Assembly: GCA_023052935.1 (NCBI GenBank)
Contig: CM041292.1
Span: 202,453,799 to 202,517,798 of the forward strand
Direction: 5' to 3'
Source of the DNA: Piezodorus guildinii
Lineage: Eukaryota; Arthropoda; Insecta; Hemiptera; Pentatomidae
DNA: 64,000 bases
Positions 20,825 to 31,700 of this stretch are shown here, piece after piece. The number at the start of each line of letters is the position of its first letter. The stretch's first letter is position 1. A model generated the notes under the pieces. That model did no database searches. It was given only the letters and a program-made list of their open reading frames with translations, and had not been told where the DNA came from. Both the position numbers and the translations under genes were made by a program.

Positions 20825-21694
20825 ACTTTCACTTACCTATATACGAAATATATAGTAAGGGAAAGTATTGCGATCGTGAAAATTTTCGTATTCCAATTTT
20901 CTACGGAAATACACGTTTTAGGGTCCTCTGAGTCCAAATAACAAAGTGGTAACTCCCGGGCGGAAACGGTAAGTCCTATGAAACTGAAATTTCATATTTA
21001 AGACAACTATATGCCCGAGATGTTACAAAACCTTTTTCATCAAAATGAGCTTACCAGAAGAGGCACTTTCATGCATTTTGTACCTTTTTTCGATTTTCTC
21101 AAAAACGGTTCCGACGATTTTGATTAAACTCGCTATATCGATGTAAAATTTAATGATCTTTAATATCATGTAGTTTTCATTCTGATTAAAATGATCTGAC
21201 AGGGCTTAAATGCCGATATTTTATATGTTTTTCCAGTAAAGTACCTTTGATTTCGTAGATTTTATAAAAATAAATATATTATCTTGTTACCACCGATGAA
21301 AAACACATAAATATATAAGCTGAACAAATTCGATATCTAACTAAAGGAGAAAACTGAAAAAATATATTTTTAATGAATTTTTTTTGTTTTGAACATTAGA
21401 ACAGTAATATACATGTATGATATACCGTTGGAAAGCTAAAGATTTTAGAAAAAATCTTATCTTATACTCAAGCTTTTAAAAGTTAATAGAGAGTGATGAA
21501 AAGCCGATAAAACTAAGTGATTATTTTAGATAATAATATGATAGATTTTTTAATAGAACACATGTTTCTATAGAAATTACATATAATTAATTCTTTAATG
21601 GTTTCATTCATTTTTATCTCTTACTGTACTTACAAATTCTTTAATCGATTTTAAAAACGGAGGTAAGTGAAAGTCGTGTGTTGCCCGCACCTGA
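20825..21694 (-). mobile_element. Helitron2-like element, copy 6
   Basis: Reverse-orientation complete copy. The 3' terminal ACTTTCACTTAC is at 20825, though its hairpin is disrupted by an insertion (CCTATATACGAAATATATAG). The 5' end GCCCGCACCTGA is at 21694. It closely resembles copy 2. Confidence 0.7.
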
Positions 21695-21737
21695 TTTTTA
21701 AAATCCTAATTGATGTTTTCATTTTATTTTTATAATA

Positions 21738-22673
21738 GAGCTCTGTCTGTGTGTGTGTGTGTGTGTGTGGTAACTCTAGCGCAAAAACAAATATAAATGA
21801 ACTGAAATTTCATATTTAAGACTACTATACACCCGGAATATTACAGCAAATTTTTCTCTAAAATCGGCTGACCGGAAGTCCTACTTTATCCCATGCATTT
21901 AGCACCTTCTTACGATTTTCTCAAAAATGGCTTTAACGATTTTGATTAAACTCGTTATATTGATGTAAAATTTATAGGGCTTTAATATCACGTAGGTTTC
22001 ATTCTGATTGAAATAGTCTGATGGGGCTTAAATGCAGATATTTTAAATTTTCTTCTTCTAAAGTACCTTTAATTTTGTAGAATCTATAAAAATAATTGTG
22101 TTATCTTGTTACCATTGATAATTAACAGTTAAATATGCACGTTGAGCGAATTTGATAAACAACTAAATGAGAAAACTGAACAAATATTTGTTTATGCATT
22201 TTTTTGTGTTTTTGAACACAATAAAAGTAAAATATATGTATAATATACCGTTGGATAGCTAAAGATTTGAGAAAAAATATCATCTGATTCACGGAATTGT
22301 AAAGGTTAATGGAGAGTGATGAAAAGCCGATAAAACTAACTGTTTTTTGGGTTCCAGAAAAGGAAAATATATGTTGACTGTGCCGCAACCTGACGGCTTG
22401 CCCATGAAGCGCGCTAATTTTGTTTTTGAACATAAGAACAGTAATATAGACGTATAATATACCGTTTGAAAGAGAAAGACTTTAGAAAATATATTATTTT
22501 ATGCTCAAGCTTTTAAAATTGAATAAAGAGTGATAAAAAGCCGATAAAACTAACTGATTATTTTAGATAATGATATAATAGAGTTTTTAATAAAACACAT
22601 GATAAAACTTAATTAATTCTTTAATCTATTTTAAAAACGATGTAAGTGAAAGTCGTGTGTGGCCCGCACTAGA
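21738..22673 (-). mobile_element. Helitron2-like element, copy 7 (long variant, 3' truncated)
   Basis: Begins inside the (TG)n tract and runs to the 5' end GGCCCGCACTAGA at 22673. It contains the extra block GGGTTCCAGAAAAGGAAAAT of the long subtype (about 22346-22420). Tail-to-head with copy 6. Confidence 0.62.
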
Positions 22674-22684
22674 TTTTTTAAAAT

Positions 22685-22915
22685 TTGTTATAGAATTATT
22701 TACAACTGTATTAACAATAAAAAATACATCAAGTAAATGTGAACATTAAGATATGAACATGATAGGCGTGAGAAGAATCTACCCAGTGGTAGCACTTCAA
22801 AGATTATTCAGATAAGTAGGTATCGAGGCCATCGTCTTTTCAGCCACCTCGGAGGATGATCAGGAATAGAAGGAGATGAGAGATTGCGGACAAGTGGGTT
22901 GGGGTGGAGTGGTAA
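22685..22915 (-). mobile_element. Jockey-type LINE 3' terminus
   Basis: Matches the 3' ends at 48070 and 60115: TTTACAACTGTATTA, then TCGAGGCCATCGTCTTTTCA and GGATGATCAGGAATAGAAGG. Only the last part of ORF2 and the 3' UTR remain. Confidence 0.55.
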
Positions 22916-22919
22916 TTTG

Positions 22920-23222
22920 GAGTGAAAGGAAGTATATCTAATTCTATTATTTTTATTTTGTAATGTTTCGTTTCCACTTAGTTTTGTTTTTTACTATAAT
23001 TTGTTTTGTTTTTTTAACTTTAATTATTCTGTTTTTATTTAAATTATTATTATTATTTTTTTTTGTAGGTTTTTATTTTACGATTTTTCCTACTGTTCTA
23101 AATGTAACATAGGCAACAGTTACCACTAACCCCTATTGTAAATAAAACGTAAAAGTAACATGTAATTGTTGCAATTACCACAACATGTATAAAGTTTGAG
23201 GCATGTGGCCGTTTGTGAAATA
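22920..23222. other. AT-rich sequence, nothing recognised
   Basis: T-rich tracts and an AATAAA at about 23142, but no attached reading frame or recognised repeat. Confidence 0.3.
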
Positions 23223-23643
23223 TCTATACTAATATTATAAAGCTGAAGAGTTTGTTTGTTTGAACGCGCTAATCTCAGAAACTACTGGCTCAAATTGAAA
23301 AATTCTTTTTGTGTTGGATAGTCCATTTATCGAGGAAGGCTATAGGCTATATAACATCACGCAACGACCAATAGGACCGAAGAATCAGGGGAAAATATGG
23401 GAAAAAACAGGGAAAATTGACCTCTCATCCCAACGATTCCAAATGATTTACCTTTTAATTTTAAAATAATTCAATTTCCCGCTGTTATCTTTTGCCGTAA
23501 CAATTAATAAATCACACGGGCAAACATGTAAACACGTAGGAATCGATTTACGTCAAGATCGAGTTGCGGAGAAAATCAGTATGTTCTTCTGCCACAAGAA
23601 AATAAAACCAAAAATATCATTTACGTAGAAATACTTTAAAATA
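23223..23643 (+). mobile_element. Helitron (canonical), copy C, 5' part
   Basis: Starts A|TCTATACTAATATTATAAAG and follows the 26076 copy closely up to ATACTTTAAAATA at 23643, where a mariner begins. The 3' part of this Helitron is not found after the mariner, so the pair is truncated. Confidence 0.75.
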
Positions 23644-24245
23644 TTGGGTCGTCCGAAAAGTTGGCAGAGATTTTTAAAATAAAATTTACCTTCTGTTTTT
23701 TCTACTAAAATGAATCACGAGGCTAATGTGTATTTATATGCCTTTAATCCTCATGGAATTACCTATATTTACACACTGAATTCGTCTTTATGAAGGATCA
23801 GTAGAGTAGTTTATTGCAATCCAACATGAGTGACGATTCAGTTCATTTTCGAAATAATATGCTGTTCTTTTTTAAAAGAGGGAAAAACGTAGCCCAAACT
23901 CCGAGAAAGATTCGTTCCGTGTATGGCAGCGATTCAATTGCTGATAGCACGGTTCAGAAGTGGTTTTCGTGGTTTAGATAAGGAGATTTAAATTTGGAAG
24001 ACCAACCCCGGGCTGGCCGGAGTTCAACTCTTGAAATCGAGGATATTATGATGGTCATTGCAAACAATCCACGAATTACTGTTTAGATAGGAGGTTTTAC
24101 CTCACCCGCAGTATTCTCCTGACATTGTTCCTTCAGATTTTCATCTTTTCCATTCTGTCCAAAATTTTCTACAAGGGAAATCCTACACTTCAGAAGATGA
24201 CGTCAGGAGGAAGGACAGTGATTTTTGGAAAAAAGGGATAATAGA
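23644..24245 (+). mobile_element. mariner (second family), internally deleted, inside Helitron copy C
   Basis: The left terminus TTGGGTCGTCCGAAAAGTTG follows a TA. A frame from about 23826 encodes a mariner-like N-terminus (FRNNMLFFFKRGKNV, then STVQKWFSWFR, GDLNLEDQPRAGR) with stop codons. It jumps after NNPRITV to the C-terminal region (HCSF, matching the 26501 copy). The middle, with the first catalytic Asp residues, is missing. The right terminus is absent. Confidence 0.78.
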
Positions 24246-24249
24246 CCTT

Positions 24250-24679
24250 TCAAGGTGTTGAAAAATAAAAATCTTAATCTGAATAAAATATAGGACTAAA
24301 TCTGCCACATCCTTAAAAAGTGTACCATGTATAAATGAGGCAGTGACAGAGGCATAGCTTTCCTTTTGGTTGCCTATATAATAAAAACCAATATCCTGGA
24401 TCAATAAACTGCATATATTTAAAAAATAATAATAAGTGACTATCAAGCAAGACTAAGAAGAGAGAGGTGTAGCTAAACCAGATCATAGCTGATTTAAAAG
24501 GCTACGTTCATAGAAACAGTCTGGAAAGGCGGCGATACACGGTGAGAATTAGGGTATGTGTAGGTGAGGTGAAATTCGTGATTCGTAGGTGAGAGTGAAT
24601 ATCACATACTTTCAACATATTGATATAAACATTCAATTACCGAATTTTCTATATTACTTCGTCATTTATTTTTTTTTAA
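24250..24679. other. Unassigned sequence with a repeat shared, inverted, with 26955-27045
   Basis: The segment at about 24525-24600 (GGCGGCGATACACGGTGAGA, then GGTGAGGTGAAA) has its reverse complement near 26985-27045. This is a dispersed repeat that I cannot name. Confidence 0.35.
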
Positions 24680-25920
24680 CTTTTTTTTTTTTTTTTTTTT
24701 TTTGCACGAATTGGCCAACAAGGACCACGTGAATATCATTCAGTCTTCTTCATCTTCCTTTTTCCCCAATATTCTTTCATCTTCCTGGACTGTTCCTCCC
24801 GTTCTTCCTTTGTCAATTTTCTCCCCTGTTTCTTTGTTTTTCCTGTAAGAACCCCAACTTCTTTTATTTTCTTCCCGAAAAGCTCTATATCTAAGCAGTA
24901 TATTGCTCTGCATAACCACCCTTATTCTTATAGCCTAGAACTTTGTCAAAAATCTGTTTGTTCAGCCTCTGATTGTTCATCCTTACCATATGGCCATAAA
25001 ACCTTAGTCCCCTAGTTCTGATGACCACTTCAAGGTTTTCCAAATTTCTATATATTTCTTCATTGGATTTTAGCCTGTAGCCCTCTTGTGTTATTTTGGG
25101 TCCATGAATCCTCCTAAGAATTTTTCTCTCAATCTTGTGAAATTTCTCAAGACTCGGAAGGCAAACTGTTTCCATACCATACAATATTGTTGGTCTTACT
25201 ACTGTAACGTCTCTATTTACTTTATATAATTATTTATTTAAATAAGTGCTAGCCCAGCGGAGGGGGAGTGAGTAGTAACCCTTTTTGACTCAAAACTTCT
25301 TTATTTTCACATCAGGTAATTGAACCTAAAAGGTTACAATACAATTTTATAATAAATCACATTTAGAACGTTTACTGTACACAAAAAAAAAATACTAAAC
25401 ATCAAAGATAAACTTACCCCTACGGGTTCAATATTCACTAATATATCAAAACAAAATTAACATAATAAACATGTATCATAAACTGAACCTGACTAAGATA
25501 CATAACCAATAACAACATCAATGTTTTTGTAACCTCCCTTAATTTAAATACTTTTTAATTAAAAGATCAGCTGATTTCATCAGAGCGAGGGTTTGTTCCA
25601 ACCCTAGCTTTTGTCAGCTGTGACACTACTATACAGTAGTGCCTTATTTTTGCATTGGAGGATAAACCTTTCTTACTGTACATGCTTCTAGTTGCAAAGT
25701 ACAGTCTTTCTAGTTTTGCTTATCTTTCATCTAGGCCTGCTTTATCTATCCAGTTGTTGCATATTATCTCCCCTAGGTATTTGAACTTTTTGGTCACTTT
25801 TATTTGTCCATATTTTGTGGCCAAAATTTTTTTGTCATACCTTGAATTTGTTGTCATCATCTCTGTCTTTTCGTAGGAAATTCGGAGACCTGTTTTCTCA
25901 GCTATTTCTTTTATAGTGTT
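24680..25920 (-). pseudogene. RTE-like LINE fragment split by a solo LTR
   Basis: On the - strand, about 25918-25640 codes for RT sequence (IAEKTGLRISYEKTEMM, then KFKYLGEIIC). It resumes at 25190-24890 with PTILYGMET, IERKILRRIHGP and RLRFYGHMVRM, the hallmark C-terminal order of RTE-type LINEs. The two parts are separated by the 25203-25625 insertion. A poly(A) tail (poly(T) on +, 24680-24703) marks the 3' end. Stops and truncation show it is dead. Confidence 0.75.
25203..25625. mobile_element. Solo LTR inserted in the RTE-like LINE
   Basis: A 423-bp block bounded by TGTAACG...GTGACA (TG...CA) with the 4-bp repeat CTAC on both sides (25199-25202 and 25626-25629). It interrupts an otherwise continuous LINE frame, so it is a discrete insertion. 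Two AATAAA-like signals lie within. TG...CA ends with a 4-bp duplication fit an LTR retrotransposon reduced to one LTR. Orientation and superfamily are not determined. Confidence 0.65.
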
Positions 25921-26075
25921 TTTTTTTTTATATTTTATTATAAATAATGTTTAATTTCTTAAAATCCAGTTTCTACATTAAAAAACATGTTTTCATGATG
26001 TATATATTACACTTGTTTGTTTTGATATAACTTTATCATTCAGTTTATTTGTCTTTTAAAAAAAATAATATATAA

Positions 26076-26882
26076 TCTATACTAATATTATAAAGCTGGA
26101 GAGTTTGTTTGTTTATTTGTTTGTTTATTGGAACGCGCTAATCTCAGAAACTACTGGTTCAAATTGAAAAATTCTTTTTGTGTTGGATAGTCCATTTATC
26201 GAGGAAGGTTATAGGCTATATAACATCACGCTGCGACTAATAGGAGCGAAGAATCAGTTGAAAATCTAGGAAAAAACGAGAGAAATTAACCTCGCATCCC
26301 AATGATTCCGAATGATTTACCTTTTAATTTTAAAATAATTCAATTTCCCTTTAAGTTATCTTTTGCCGAAACAATTAATAAATCACATGGGCAAATGTTT
26401 TAACACGTAGGAATCGATTTACGTCAAGAAAATCATTTACATATTCTGCCACAAGAAAATAAAACTAAAAATATCATTTACGCAGAAGTACTTTAAAATA
26501 TTGGGTTGTTATTACCTCACCCGCCGTACTCTCCTGACATTGCTCCTTCGGATTTTTATATTTTCCGTTCCCTCGAAAATTTTCTACTAGGGAAATCCCA
26601 AACTTTAGAAGATGACGTCAAAACGGTCTTTTTATTGTTCTTCAGGAGTAAGGACAGTGATAGTTAGAAAAAAAGGGATAATGGACCTTGCAAGCCATTG
26701 GAAAAGGGCAATCGCTAACGGTGATAACTATTTTGTAGATTAAATGAATAAATTTGAAGCTGTTCATCAATTTTAATTTTGCCCGAATATCTCTACCAAC
26801 TTTCCGGACAACCCAATATATTCTTTTAAGAGCGGTCATAATAACGGAAATTGACGCAGACAAAGTCGCGAGCAACAGCTAG
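26076..26882 (+). mobile_element. Helitron (canonical, complete ends), copy D, carrying a mariner
   Basis: Begins A|TCTATACTAATATTATAAAG and ends GAGCAACAGCTAG|T: the 5'-TC, 3'-CTRR and A/T target of classic Helitrons. This end pair and the GTTTGTTTG...GAACGCGCTAAT block match Helitrons widespread in insects. No Rep/helicase frame, so non-autonomous. At the TA after ACTTTAAAA a deleted mariner (26501-26816) interrupts it, and the Helitron resumes at 26817. Confidence 0.85.
26501..26816 (+). mobile_element. mariner, deleted, inside Helitron copy D
   Basis: Ends TTGGGTTGT and CCGGACAACCCAA are inverted repeats, each flanked by TA. Only the C-terminal coding part remains: PPYSPDIAPSDFYIF (third catalytic Asp of DD34D mariners), then SLENFLLGKSQT. 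It is the same family as the element at 23644. Confidence 0.85.
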
Positions 26883-27411
26883 TGATATTATAAGATTTTT
26901 TTAATATAATATTTGATGTTATTATCCAATTTTTTTTTTTTTTTAATAAGCCTTCCCCTCTCCTGCTACTTTCGTGAACACATGCAATACTTGCTTTCAC
27001 CTCACCTTCACCTATCCTAATTCTCACCGTGTATCGCTGCCTAAAGATCCATGACAAAGCACTTAATGACGAAGGTGTGTACATATATATATATATAAAG
27101 GGTAAGTAACTGAACCCATTCAGGACGATTTATTTTAATTTTTTTTTCTTTGGATTGTTCATTTTTAATATAAAAAAAGATGTTAATTATGGAAATCACC
27201 CAATTCGTAAGTGAATTAACTGAAATAAGATCATTACACACGGGGCGTGCAATGTAAGCTAAAATGAAAATGCATCATTAAAAAATGTATAAACATTTAT
27301 TTTAAAAAATAGTTAGATAATATAAAATCGTGATTTTTCTTTTTAGTAATAAAGAACAAAATACGATGCAAAGAAATTTTTTAAAAAAGTAGTAAAAAGA
27401 TGTTTAAAAAA
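26883..27411. other. Unassigned sequence with short TA repeat
   Basis: It includes the inverted match to 24525-24600 (see that entry) and a (TA)n run at about 27085-27098. No gene recognised. Confidence 0.3.
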
Positions 27412-28479
27412 TCTGGTGCGGGCAACACACGACTTTCACTTACCTCCATTATTTATATTAATTCAAGAATTTTGAACAAATTTACACAAACAAACGAAAA
27501 TAAATTGTAAAAGAATTATTTAAATTGCATTTCTATAGAAACATGTGTTTTATTAAAAAAATCTATTATATTATTATCTAAAATAATCAGTTAGTTTTAT
27601 CTTCTTTTCATCACTCTCCATTAACTTCTAAAAGCTTGTGTATGAGATGATATTTTTTCTAAAATCTTTAGGTTTCCAACGGTATATTATTCGTGTGTAT
27701 TACTGTTCTTATGTACAAAAACAAAAAAATTGCATTAAAAAAAATTTATTTCAGTTTTGCCTTTAGTTGAATATCGAATTCGTTCAAGATACATATATAC
27801 CTATTATTTATCAATGGTAATAAGATAATATAGTTATTTTTATAGAGTCTAAAAAATTAAAGATACTTTAGAGGAAGAAAATTAAAAACTATAGAAACAT
27901 GTGTTTTATTAAATCTAAAATAAATCAGTTAGTTTTGTTGGTTTTTTATCACTCTGTATTAAAAGCTGGTGTACGAGATAATATTTTTTCTAAAATCTTC
28001 AGCTTTTCAATGGCATATCATACATGTATATTACTGTTCTTATGTTCAAAAATGAGAAATTGCATTAAAATAATATTTTTTCTTTTTTCTCCTTTAGTTG
28101 GGTATCGAATTCATTGAATTTATATATTTACCTGTTTTTCATCAGCGGTAACAAGATAATATAGTTATTTTTATAGAATCAGCAAAATTAAAGGTACTTT
28201 AGATAAAGAAAATTTAAAATATCGGCATTTAAGCCCTGCGAGACTATTCCAGTCTGAATGAAACCTACATGACATTAAAGCGCATTAAATTTTACATCGA
28301 TATAGCGAGTTTAATCAAAATCGTCGGAACCGTTTTCGAGAAAATCGAAAAAAGGTGCAAAATGCATGGTATAAAGTGCCTCTTCTGGTAAGCTCATTTT
28401 GATGAAAAACGTTTTGTCACGTCTCGGGCGTATAGTTGTCTTAAATATGAAATTTCAGTTTCATAGGACCTACCGTTTA
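27412..28479 (+). mobile_element. Helitron2-like element, copy 8, with internal duplication
   Basis: Starts TCTGGTGCGGGCAACACACG. A block from ATAGAAACATGTGTTTTATT to TCTTATGTTCAAAAA appears twice (from about 27536 and again from 27891), so it is either two partial copies joined or an internal duplication. It stops at about 28479 within the CTACCGTTT region, lacking the terminal hairpin. It ends about 85 bp from exon 7 of the kinase-like gene. Confidence 0.65.
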
Positions 28480-28541
28480 CAAACATTTCAATTTATAACA
28501 TACTATATTTCGTGTCTCATTGAAATATATATTTTAAAGGA

Positions 28542-28547
28542 TTTATT
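28542..28547 (-). terminator. Poly(A) signal of the TSSK-like gene
   Basis: TTTATT on + (AATAAA on the coding strand), just downstream of the stop codon of the terminal exon. Confidence 0.55.
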
Positions 28548-28565
28548 TACAAGAACTTGTGATTT

Positions 28566-28790
28566 TCACTTCTCCCATTCGCACAACTTGATGAGTTCTT
28601 TGACTGATTGCTCAACCGGACTTTCTTCTTCGCTGGCTTCTTCTTCTTCTTCCATTGCTTGGTACATTTGTTCTTGCTTCTCATTCAAAGGCTTAACATA
28701 GTCTCGTTGTATCAGTTCCATGAGTTCTCTGAACTTCTTTCTCACAACAGGTACACACGGACCTCTGGTTCGTTTCTTATACCATTTCAT
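28566..28790 (-). other. TSSK-like gene, terminal exon 7
   Basis: Acceptor CTCATCAG, phase 0. It encodes a basic start (MKWYKKRTRG), a charged helix and a run of Glu (MEEEEEASEEE), then TGA. A poly(A) signal lies 19 bp on. Its link to the kinase exons rests on strand, phase and position. Confidence 0.7.
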
Positions 28791-31700
28791 CTGATGAGAA
28801 ATTAATAAACATTAATATTTAGTTATACTTTACTTGTGCAGTAAATATTCTAGGAGAAGTTCGTCCAAGAAGTCAAGATTAACACCCAAAACATTATAAA
28901 TATTAATAAACTATTCTTATTTGCCATGAAGTTAATATTCATGTTTATTCATTTAACGTCACTTTATGCTGCTGTGGCTTAGTTGACTGCATCGGTTGGG
29001 AGTAAAAAATCCTTAGTTATGCCGTCCTTCGGAGGGGACGTTATAAGGTGGTCCCGAGCCTGTACGATGTGAGGTACTCGTTAAAGATCCCTATCCTAAT
29101 AAAACCTGGAAAGGCAAAATTTAGGACTCCCACCATCGTCCGATTAGCCTCAGTAGCATAAAGTGACGTTAAATAAATAAATAAGCCATGCTACATCAGG
29201 AGATCTTTATTTTGTCTATCCAGGTTTAATCTTTAACGAGTACCTGACATCGCTCAGGCTCGGGACCACCTTTTAACGTCCGCTCCAAAGGACGGCATAA
29301 CTAAGGATTAAAAAATCCTGGGACCACCTGCGGGTATGAACCCGTGACCTTTGGCATAGGAGGCTGTTATGCTAGCTAAATGCTTATATAGCTAAATAAG
29401 TTATATTAGAGATAAAAATCATAGTGGAATTTCAAATAAAAGTTATTAGAGAAAAAACAGATAGCATGATGTGAAAGAACATCAATATTAAAGGAGTCAC
29501 CTGAGTGACCACCTTTTACGTTCCATCCGAAGAACAGCATAATTAAGAGATTTTTACTCCCACAAAAAAAACACGTTTGATTATGATAGCCACTACAATA
29601 TAGGTTACTCATTTAATATTGATGTTCGTTCACATCATGTTATCTATTTTCTCTCTAATAACTTTTATTTCAAATTCCGCTATGATTTTCTTCACTAATA
29701 TATAAATTATTAATTGTAGCACTTGAGAAGGCGGGATGACTTGTAGCTGGGTGGCTAGCATAACAGCCTTCTATGCCAAAGGTCACGAGTTCATACCCGC
29801 AGGTGGCCCTAGGATTTTTTAGTTAATCCTTAGTCATGCCGTCCTTCAGAGGGGACGTTAAATGATGGTCCCGAGCCTGTGCGATGTCAGGTACTCGTTA
29901 AAGATCCCTATCCTAATAAAACCTGGATAGGCAAAATTTAGGACTCCCACTGTAGCGTCGTCCGATTAGCCTCAGTAGCATAAAGTGACGTTAAATAAAT
30001 AAATAAACAATGCTACATCGGGAGTCCTATATTTTGCATATCCAGGTTTTATTAGGATAGGGATCTTTAACGAGTAGCTGATATCGCACAGGCTCGGGAT
30101 CACCTTTTACGTTCCATCCGAAGAACAGCATAATTAAGAGATTTTTACTCCCACAAAAGAAACACGTTTGATTATGATAGCCACTACAATACAGGTTACT
30201 CATTTAATATTGATGTACGTTCACATCATGTTATCTATTTTTTCTCTAATAACTTTTATTTCAAATTCCGCTATGATTTTTATCTCTAATATAACTTATT
30301 TATTGTAGCACTTGAGAAGGCGGGATCACTTGTAGCTGGGTGGCTAGCATAACAGCCTCCTATGCCAAAGGTCACGGTTTCATACCCGTAGGTGGCCCTA
30401 AGATTTTTCAATGGGAGTAAAAAATCCTTAGTTATACCGTCCTTCGGAGGGGACGTTAAAAGGTGGTCCCGAGCCTGTGCGATGTCAGGTACTCGTTAAA
30501 GATCCCTATCCTAATAAAACCTGGATAAGCAAAATTTAGGACTCCCAATGTAGCATCGACCCATTAGCCATAGTAGCATAAATTGACGTTAAATAGATAA
30601 ACAAACCGACAACTTTAGAAGGCTTGCAATATGGACCTAAACATCGTAATAATATTTAGGTGTTAATCTTGATCCTCATTCAAGTTATCTTCTCCTTTGT
30701 TATTAATGAATTTATAAATATATAGTATATTGTATCTGTAGGAGAAATCAACAATCGATAAAATCGATTGCAAACAGATGTTTTAAAAAACATATGGGAA
30801 GGTTAAAAAAGTTTGTTTGTTTGTTTATTTTTTTAACGTCACTTTATGCTACTATGGCTAATCGGACGATGCTACAGTGAGAGTCCTAAATTTTGCCTAT
30901 CCAGGTTTTATTAGGATAGGGATCTTTAACGAGTACCTGACATCGCACAGGCTCGGGACCACCTTTTAACGTCCCCTCCGAAGGACGGCGTAACTAAGGA
31001 TTTACTCCCATTAAAAAATCCTAGGACCATCTGCGGGTTTGAACCCGTGACCTTTAGCATGGGAAGCTGTTACGCTAACCACCCAGCTACAAGTGATCCC
31101 TTAAAAAAGTTTTAATTGTGGTGTAAAAAAAATAATAGAAATGTGCTAGGTTGTAAAATAAAGAAGTGATTTATTAAAATATTCCCCCCTACATATCAAT
31201 TGAATTAATTTTCACATCAGGATTTATAAAAATGTTAATAAACCTATAAATATTGGGTTGTGTCACATGAAATGTCCTTTTTCAAGGTAAAGGATTTTTA
31301 TTAAAAATACGATATGAAAACAATATAATTTTATTCGAAGTATTTACCTTCTTTTTCTACAAATTTTTCCAAACGTGACACCAACTTTTTTATCCCCGAA
31401 CTGAAAAACTCTGAGCTTTGAAATGAAACAAAATCTGAAAATGCATTTTTCACTTGATCATCATTTTCAAAAAGTTTTCCTTTGACGAAGTTGTCTAAAT
31501 TCCTGAACAGGTGGTAATATGTTGGAGACAAGTCGGGAGAATATGGTGGGTGCGGAAGAACTTCGTAGCCCAGTTCTTTTAATTTTTGCACGGTATGCAC
31601 TTTCATTTAGTTGCATCATTTAGCTGAGAGTCCTTTAACTGTTTGGTAGGGGTTTCCTTCTACTGTATGTTTGAGGATATCGTAGTCTATTACGGACGGA

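Larger units (their letters stand above)
29400..30310. repeat. Palindromic and tandemly duplicated block around SINE2 copies
   Basis: 29404-29494 and 29617-29706 are inverted copies of each other, around a diverged SINE2 remnant on -. The segment from ACCTTTTACGTTCCATCC at about 29512 recurs at about 30092, and TAGCACTTGAGAAGGCGGGA recurs at 29719 and 30306, giving a direct repeat period of about 585 bp. Confidence 0.7.

Noticed and set aside
28826..28885. Coding-like - strand stretch (VNLDFLDELLLEYLLHK) just upstream of kinase exon 7
   Set aside because: It resembled the end of a kinase C-lobe, but its only possible donor gives a frame clash with exon 7 and a 43-bp intron. The real C-lobe exon is at 34724-34560 with correct phase.
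28950..31100. CRISPR-like array of repeats
   Set aside because: The repeats are long (200-300 bp), in both orientations, with tRNA-like heads and target duplications: SINEs in a eukaryotic genome.
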